64,000 bases of DNA, taken from positions 7,443,252-7,507,251 of the forward strand of contig CM037830.1 in assembly GCA_021234535.1 (NCBI GenBank), read 5' to 3'. Origin of the DNA: Stichopus chloronotus. Its lineage: Eukaryota > Echinodermata > Holothuroidea > Aspidochirotida > Stichopodidae. A model generated the notes under the pieces. That model did not search any database, was not told where the DNA came from, and saw only the letters and a program-made list of their open reading frames with translations. Shown piece by piece: positions 62,401-64,000 of this stretch (positions are counted from its first letter, which is position 1; each line of letters opens with the position of its first letter). Both the position numbers and the translations under genes were made by a program.

Positions 62401-62485
62401 TTTTTTTCACCCAAATGCAAGAAGTGAAAATCGGGATTAATTCTCACCATAGTGTGGGATATATCTTCTTCTTTGCTAAGTCACC
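35331..62485 (-). CDS. G6PD: Glucose-6-phosphate 1-dehydrogenase, all but the first coding exon
   Basis: G6PD oxidises glucose-6-phosphate to 6-phosphogluconolactone with NADP+, the entry step of the oxidative pentose phosphate pathway in the cytosol. Twelve exons on the minus strand encode about 474 residues, from [13 protein letters not shown] to KWKNPNL-stop. Family marks visible are EKPFGRDLQ, the active-site [80 protein letters not shown] (structural NADP+ region) and LDLTYGSRY. The GAS part of the GASGDLA dinucleotide loop and the start codon lie beyond 64000. All junctions are GT-AG. Eight exon lengths equal the human ones as I recall them. One extra base at 43424-43429 makes one exon 160 nt where human has 159. 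Confidence 0.96.
35419..36612 (-). other. G6PD last intron
   Basis: It holds one copy of the dispersed family of about 570 bp (35770-36315). The two plus-strand reading frames here derive from that repeat. Confidence 0.8.
35770..36315 (+). mobile_element. Dispersed repeat family A, copy in last G6PD intron
   Basis: It aligns along its length with the 39380 copy: AAAGGTCGTGTGACAAGAAA at the start, then AACAAATTCCATCAAATATT, TTTATTTCAAAGACAACTGA and GTTAACAAAAGAAATACTGA. The 3' terminal repeat is decayed. Confidence 0.75.
36613..36705 (-). CDS. G6PD: G6PD exon [12 protein letters not shown]
   Basis: This 93-nt exon (human exon 12 length) encodes [18 protein letters not shown] then [12 protein letters not shown]. 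Acceptor is tactcctcag and donor is gtaatg. Confidence 0.96.
36706..37076 (-). other. G6PD intron, 0.37 kb
   Basis: I see nothing beyond splice signals in this intron. Confidence 0.75.
37077..37153 (-). CDS. G6PD: G6PD exon [12 protein letters not shown]
   Basis: This 77-nt exon (human exon 11 length) encodes [20 protein letters not shown] then INFVR. Acceptor is catcttttag and donor is gtgagt. Confidence 0.96.
37154..38077 (-). other. G6PD intron, 0.9 kb
   Basis: It is largely a degenerate minisatellite built on TTTCATTCAGTTCACA (37660-37990). Confidence 0.8.
37660..37990. repeat. Degenerate minisatellite, TTTCATTCAGTTCACA units
   Basis: GGCATTGGTTTCATTCAGTT or GATATTGGTTTCATTCAGTT recurs about every 75-100 bases with ACAGACA-rich spacers. 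Confidence 0.7.
38078..38283 (-). CDS. G6PD: G6PD exon [12 protein letters not shown]
   Basis: This 206-nt exon encodes [18 protein letters not shown], then [30 protein letters not shown] and [10 protein letters not shown]. It carries the structural NADP+ site region. Acceptor is catctttag and donor is gtataa. Confidence 0.97.
38284..39130 (-). other. G6PD intron between microexon and 206-nt exon
   Basis: This 847-bp intron has no counterpart in human G6PD as I recall its structure. About half of it is a degenerate TAGCATGCTAT tandem repeat. Confidence 0.8.
38466..38880. repeat. Degenerate tandem repeat, TAGCATGCTAT units
   Basis: Units of roughly 65-75 bases carry TAGCATGCTRT then AGTCAATACAATAGAAT, with about five diverged copies. 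Confidence 0.75.
39131..39160 (-). CDS. G6PD: G6PD 30-nt microexon VPFILRCGK
   Basis: Exactly 30 nt between acceptor ttcttttgcag and donor gttagt encode VPFILRCGK plus split codons at both ends. It fits the phases of both neighbours (WDG before, ALNERKA after). Human exon 10, 236 nt as I recall it, corresponds to this 30 plus the next 206 nt. Confidence 0.93.
39380..39948 (+). mobile_element. Dispersed repeat family A, best copy (about 570 bp)
   Basis: It begins TTGAAAGGTCGTGTGACATG and ends with the approximate inverse (CGTGTCATACAACCTTTAAA), suggesting terminal inverted repeats of about 20 bp with four mismatches. Shared internal blocks include AAATTCCATC, ATGCAAATTTGTGA, TTTCAAGGACA and GGGTTAACAAAAGAAA. 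Three other copies occur in this window. No coding capacity is seen. Confidence 0.75.
40213..40234. repeat. Homopolymer run of 22 C
   Basis: Uninterrupted C run inside a G6PD intron (G on the gene's strand), preceded by CCACCTGG-type repeats. Such runs are error-prone in sequencing. Confidence 0.9.
40330..40516 (-). CDS. G6PD: G6PD exon [12 protein letters not shown]
   Basis: This 187-nt exon (human exon 9 length) encodes [44 protein letters not shown] and ends KNERWDG. Acceptor is catcttgcag and donor is gtaggt. The final Gly codon is completed by the 30-nt microexon. Confidence 0.97.
40517..40917 (-). other. G6PD intron, 0.4 kb
   Basis: I see no recognisable feature in this intron. Confidence 0.75.
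40918..41011 (-). CDS. G6PD: G6PD exon DVMQNHLFQ
   Basis: This 94-nt exon (human exon 8 length) encodes [19 protein letters not shown] then [12 protein letters not shown]. The histidine of QNH is the catalytic base by homology (His263 in human numbering). Acceptor is gatttacag and donor is gtgtgc. Confidence 0.97.
41012..41993 (-). other. G6PD intron, 1.0 kb
   Basis: I see no recognisable feature. A plus-strand open frame overlapping its 5' part mirrors the neighbouring exon. Confidence 0.75.
41994..42119 (-). CDS. G6PD: G6PD exon [11 protein letters not shown]
   Basis: This 126-nt exon (human exon 7 length) encodes [17 protein letters not shown], then [18 protein letters not shown] and DDFGIIR. 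Acceptor is ccctctcag and donor is gtgagt. Confidence 0.97.
42120..43355 (-). other. G6PD intron, 1.2 kb
   Basis: I see no recognisable feature in this intron. Confidence 0.75.
43356..43515 (-). CDS. G6PD: G6PD active-site exon with apparent +1 frameshift
   Basis: The exon encodes [16 protein letters not shown] in one frame and [19 protein letters not shown] in the next. EKPFG holds the catalytic-site lysine, and RIDHYLGK is the substrate-binding signature. The switch falls at MFS/EDQ, where four bases occupy the place of one codon (43424-43429). The exon is 160 nt against 159 in human. Acceptor is tctcacag and donor is gttagc. Both halves are highly conserved, so a recent lesion or assembly indel is likelier than decay. 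Confidence 0.92.
43516..44522 (-). other. G6PD intron, 1.0 kb
   Basis: It holds a short tandem duplication around ATTGCCAAGGGAGG (44059-44170). Confidence 0.75.
44059..44170. repeat. Short tandem duplication around ATTGCCAAGGGAGG
   Basis: CACATCCTACTTCA and ATTGCCAAGGGAGG blocks recur two to three times within about 110 bases. Confidence 0.75.
44523..44740 (-). CDS. G6PD: G6PD exon [12 protein letters not shown]
   Basis: This 218-nt exon (human exon 5 length) encodes [19 protein letters not shown], then [18 protein letters not shown] and CAMAK. The YLALPP segment is a hallmark of the coenzyme domain. Acceptor is ttttgacag and donor is gtaagt. Confidence 0.96.
44741..48194 (-). other. G6PD intron, 3.5 kb
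   Basis: It holds a strong hairpin at 45102-45136 and C- and G-homopolymer runs near 45687 and 47621. No gene is recognised. Confidence 0.75.
45102..45136. other. Strong hairpin, 13-bp stem and 9-nt loop
   Basis: CCGAGGACCCGAA pairs with TTCGGGTCATCGG, with 12 of 13 positions complementary, around the loop ATTCTTTTG. It sits in a G6PD intron. It is not a tRNA, and the 3' end of a transcript is not indicated. Confidence 0.8.
48195..48303 (-). CDS. G6PD: G6PD exon WLFRDGLLP
   Basis: This 109-nt exon (human exon 4 length) encodes [20 protein letters not shown] then [16 protein letters not shown]. Acceptor is caacaccag and donor is gtatga. A 14-kb intron separates it from the 38-nt exon. Confidence 0.96.
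50083..50169 (+). repeat. 11-bp satellite ACCGACATATC, eight units
   Basis: Eight near-identical units; the second lacks one base. Its homogeneity suggests recent expansion. Confidence 0.95.
50340..50650 (+). repeat. Minisatellite, GGCACATGATAGTGTAATAACT units
   Basis: About eleven diverged units of 25-30 bases share CACATGRTAGTGTAA. It begins about 170 bases after the 11-bp satellite. Confidence 0.85.
56161..56450 (+). repeat. Minisatellite, GTAATCCTGTGAAT units
   Basis: About fifteen diverged units of 14-18 bases share TAATCCTRTG. The region is a single block in the 14-kb G6PD intron. Confidence 0.85.
57345..57452 (-). repeat. Dispersed repeat family B, copy 2
   Basis: In reverse complement it reads CAGGTACCCAACCAACCATG, then GGACCTGGTTCTGAAATTCC, AGATC and ATATGTGTGGCAAAA, parallel to 22564-22672. 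Similarity may extend further on both sides at lower identity. Confidence 0.6.
60601..60645 (+). repeat. ATT trinucleotide microsatellite
   Basis: Interrupted (ATT)n run of about 45 bases. Confidence 0.9.
62321..62415. repeat. Low-complexity TTACCCCCCAAAAAA repeat
   Basis: Four to five units of TTACCCCCCAAAAAATT type lie 33 bases beyond the donor of the 38-nt G6PD exon, inside the intron. Confidence 0.85.
62448..62485 (-). CDS. G6PD: G6PD 38-nt exon, [13 protein letters not shown]
   Basis: This 38-nt exon encodes [13 protein letters not shown], the second half of the GASGDLA nucleotide-binding segment. Acceptor ccctctag and donor gtgaga are read on the minus strand. Human exon 3 is also 38 nt. 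It is the most 5' exon inside the window. Confidence 0.93.
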
Positions 62486-64000
62486 CTAGAGGGAGAAAAA
62501 AAAGGACAAATATTGAAAGCAATTAAGTAACATAAATTAATACATATACCGAAAATATACATAGTTGAAACCCCCTCTGAATTACTGTTACAGCTGAGTA
62601 CACACCAAGGGAAACTTGTGGAATGGATGAATGGAGCCACAGTGGCAAGCAGGCATTAAGTTCAAGGAAGTACTGCAATATCAGTACAGTACAGTACAAC
62701 ATTTGAGGACCATGCAAACGGATGTTTTACACACCTGAAAACAACCACTTCAGAATTAAAGTGTACAATAAAACTACGGTAGTACATGACAAATTTCTAA
62801 CTTGATTAACAATGATTACATTCATATACTAAGGCTCAATATACTGTTACTGTAAAGTACATTTCCGTCCAGAGCTTATTTTCATTAAAAATCCTGTAAA
62901 ACCTTGCTTCACACGTAATCAAATGATTACGTGTAATTTATACTAACAAATTAACATATGTCACACAACAGATCTTACAGTAAGTTCGAAAGTGGGCTAC
63001 ACTCTCAGGGAAGCAAATCACCTGATCATTGCAGCAAGGTATCACTGCTTGTTTAAGACTCTTTTTCGAACTTCTGACGACTTTGCAAAGTGAGTTCAAA
63101 TAAAAATTTCACAAACAATTGAAGATAGCACACTGAAAGTATCCCTGTACAGTGCAATAGATACATGCTGTATGTAATAGCATAGATTGCAAACTGTACA
63201 TTTCTGTGCAGTACCTGTTTGAGATGAAGGCCACACACTGCATGTAACAAACTTGTGTTTAATAAACAGAACAACATAATTGAATTTATTTTGCTGTCAA
63301 TTCTACTGTAAGCACTATGTTCACAGTTTAATTGATAGTACATATTAATTAAGATGCATAGTTTAGAGTTAGGGTTCGGCAGGTATCCCAGTACTCAAGT
63401 CAGTACCGGTATTCGCAGTATGAAGTGGCTCATTTGGTTACTTCAGCGGAGATGCTGATGTCACAGGTGCGGTCCCCGCTCGGCACTGTTATTCCATGCG
63501 TGTGCGTCTTTTCTTCTATTGGTTTCCATTTGTTTGACAACCTTTGCTCAGCTTCCTACGTAGCCCAATCCCTATTTTGCTGGTTATAACTGAGTCTGTA
63601 TGCAGCCGCCTTTCGTCTTATTCAAGACATTTTTAATGACCTTGGGATGGATCGTGACTACGAGTTGCCGTTAGAGATACAATGACATTTACTATTGTAT
63701 GTTGGCTATAGATGCTCAAACATGCTATGTGGGCCTAACTTTATGGAAATCAGGTTGCTTGGAAACTACAGTATTTAAGCAAAAAGTCGGCGACGTTTAT
63801 ATAGCTGAACTGCTGCTGATCAGTCTATATTAAACCAGGTTTATCATCGTAATACCCCGATGAAACATTTAGCACAATCACAGCCAAAAATTTAACATCA
63901 GAAATGTGTTGTAAGAGAATTTCGTGGAACTGGTACACATCATCATTAACTCTGTCGCATTAACTCTGATTAACACAGAAATTGCACAAATGAGAAGATC
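62486..64000 (-). other. G6PD intron upstream of the 38-nt exon, truncated
   Basis: No further G6PD coding exon (expected to end in GAS) was found here, so this is intron up to the window edge. Nothing else is recognised. Confidence 0.7.

Larger units (their letters stand above)
48304..62447 (-). other. G6PD intron, 14.1 kb
   Basis: This is the longest intron in the window. It holds an 11-bp satellite, two minisatellites, one inverted copy of the CAGGTACCC-headed repeat, an ATT microsatellite, a CCCCCCAAAAAA low-complexity run and an unrecognised 142-codon open frame (61158-61586, +). No nested gene is supported. Confidence 0.8.

Noticed and set aside
62486..64000. First coding exon and promoter of G6PD
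   Set aside because: I looked for a reverse-strand exon ending in GAS and found none, so it must lie outside the window.

Overview
This window is AT-rich animal (metazoan) nuclear DNA. It holds parts of two intron-rich housekeeping genes in tail-to-tail orientation; no bacterial-style operons, CRISPR arrays or viral genes are visible. Introns are long (up to about 14 kb), splice sites are GT-AG, and degenerate transposons and minisatellites fill the non-coding space. The protein similarities and exon layout fit a bilaterian, plausibly a marine invertebrate deuterostome such as an echinoderm. That placement is inference and is not proven by anything in the window.

Layout. Positions 785-26768 (+) carry the 3' nine coding exons of ceramide kinase (CERK). 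The PH-domain exons lie upstream of the window; from the glycine-rich GGDG loop to the C-terminus the gene is present. Positions 26769-35330 are the convergent intergenic space, including both unmapped 3' UTRs. Positions 35331-62485 (-) carry twelve exons of glucose-6-phosphate dehydrogenase (G6PD), from the GDLAKKK segment of the NADP+-binding fold to the stop. The first coding exon and promoter lie beyond position 64000. The two genes are functionally unrelated: CERK phosphorylates ceramide, and G6PD feeds NADPH from the oxidative pentose phosphate pathway.

Both genes are intact by splice sites and protein similarity, except that each carries one apparent extra base that breaks the frame (CERK near 24974-24980, G6PD near 43424-43429). 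Two such lesions in otherwise well-preserved genes point to assembly indels more than to pseudogenes. The G6PD exon lengths 38, 109, 218, 126, 94, 187, 77 and 93 nt equal the human ones as I recall them. Human exon 10 (236 nt) is split here into a 30-nt microexon and a 206-nt exon.

The introns hold a LINE-type retrotransposon remnant (about 19680-21035), an hAT-like element with terminal inverted repeats and a near-perfect 8-bp target duplication (22992-23515), two copies of a 202-bp inverted-repeat element (12839-13040, 14624-14825), a dispersed family of about 570 bp in four copies on both strands, and several minisatellites. I found no convincing undescribed system. The items most worth a second look are the microexon, the paired frameshifts and the unnamed repeat families.
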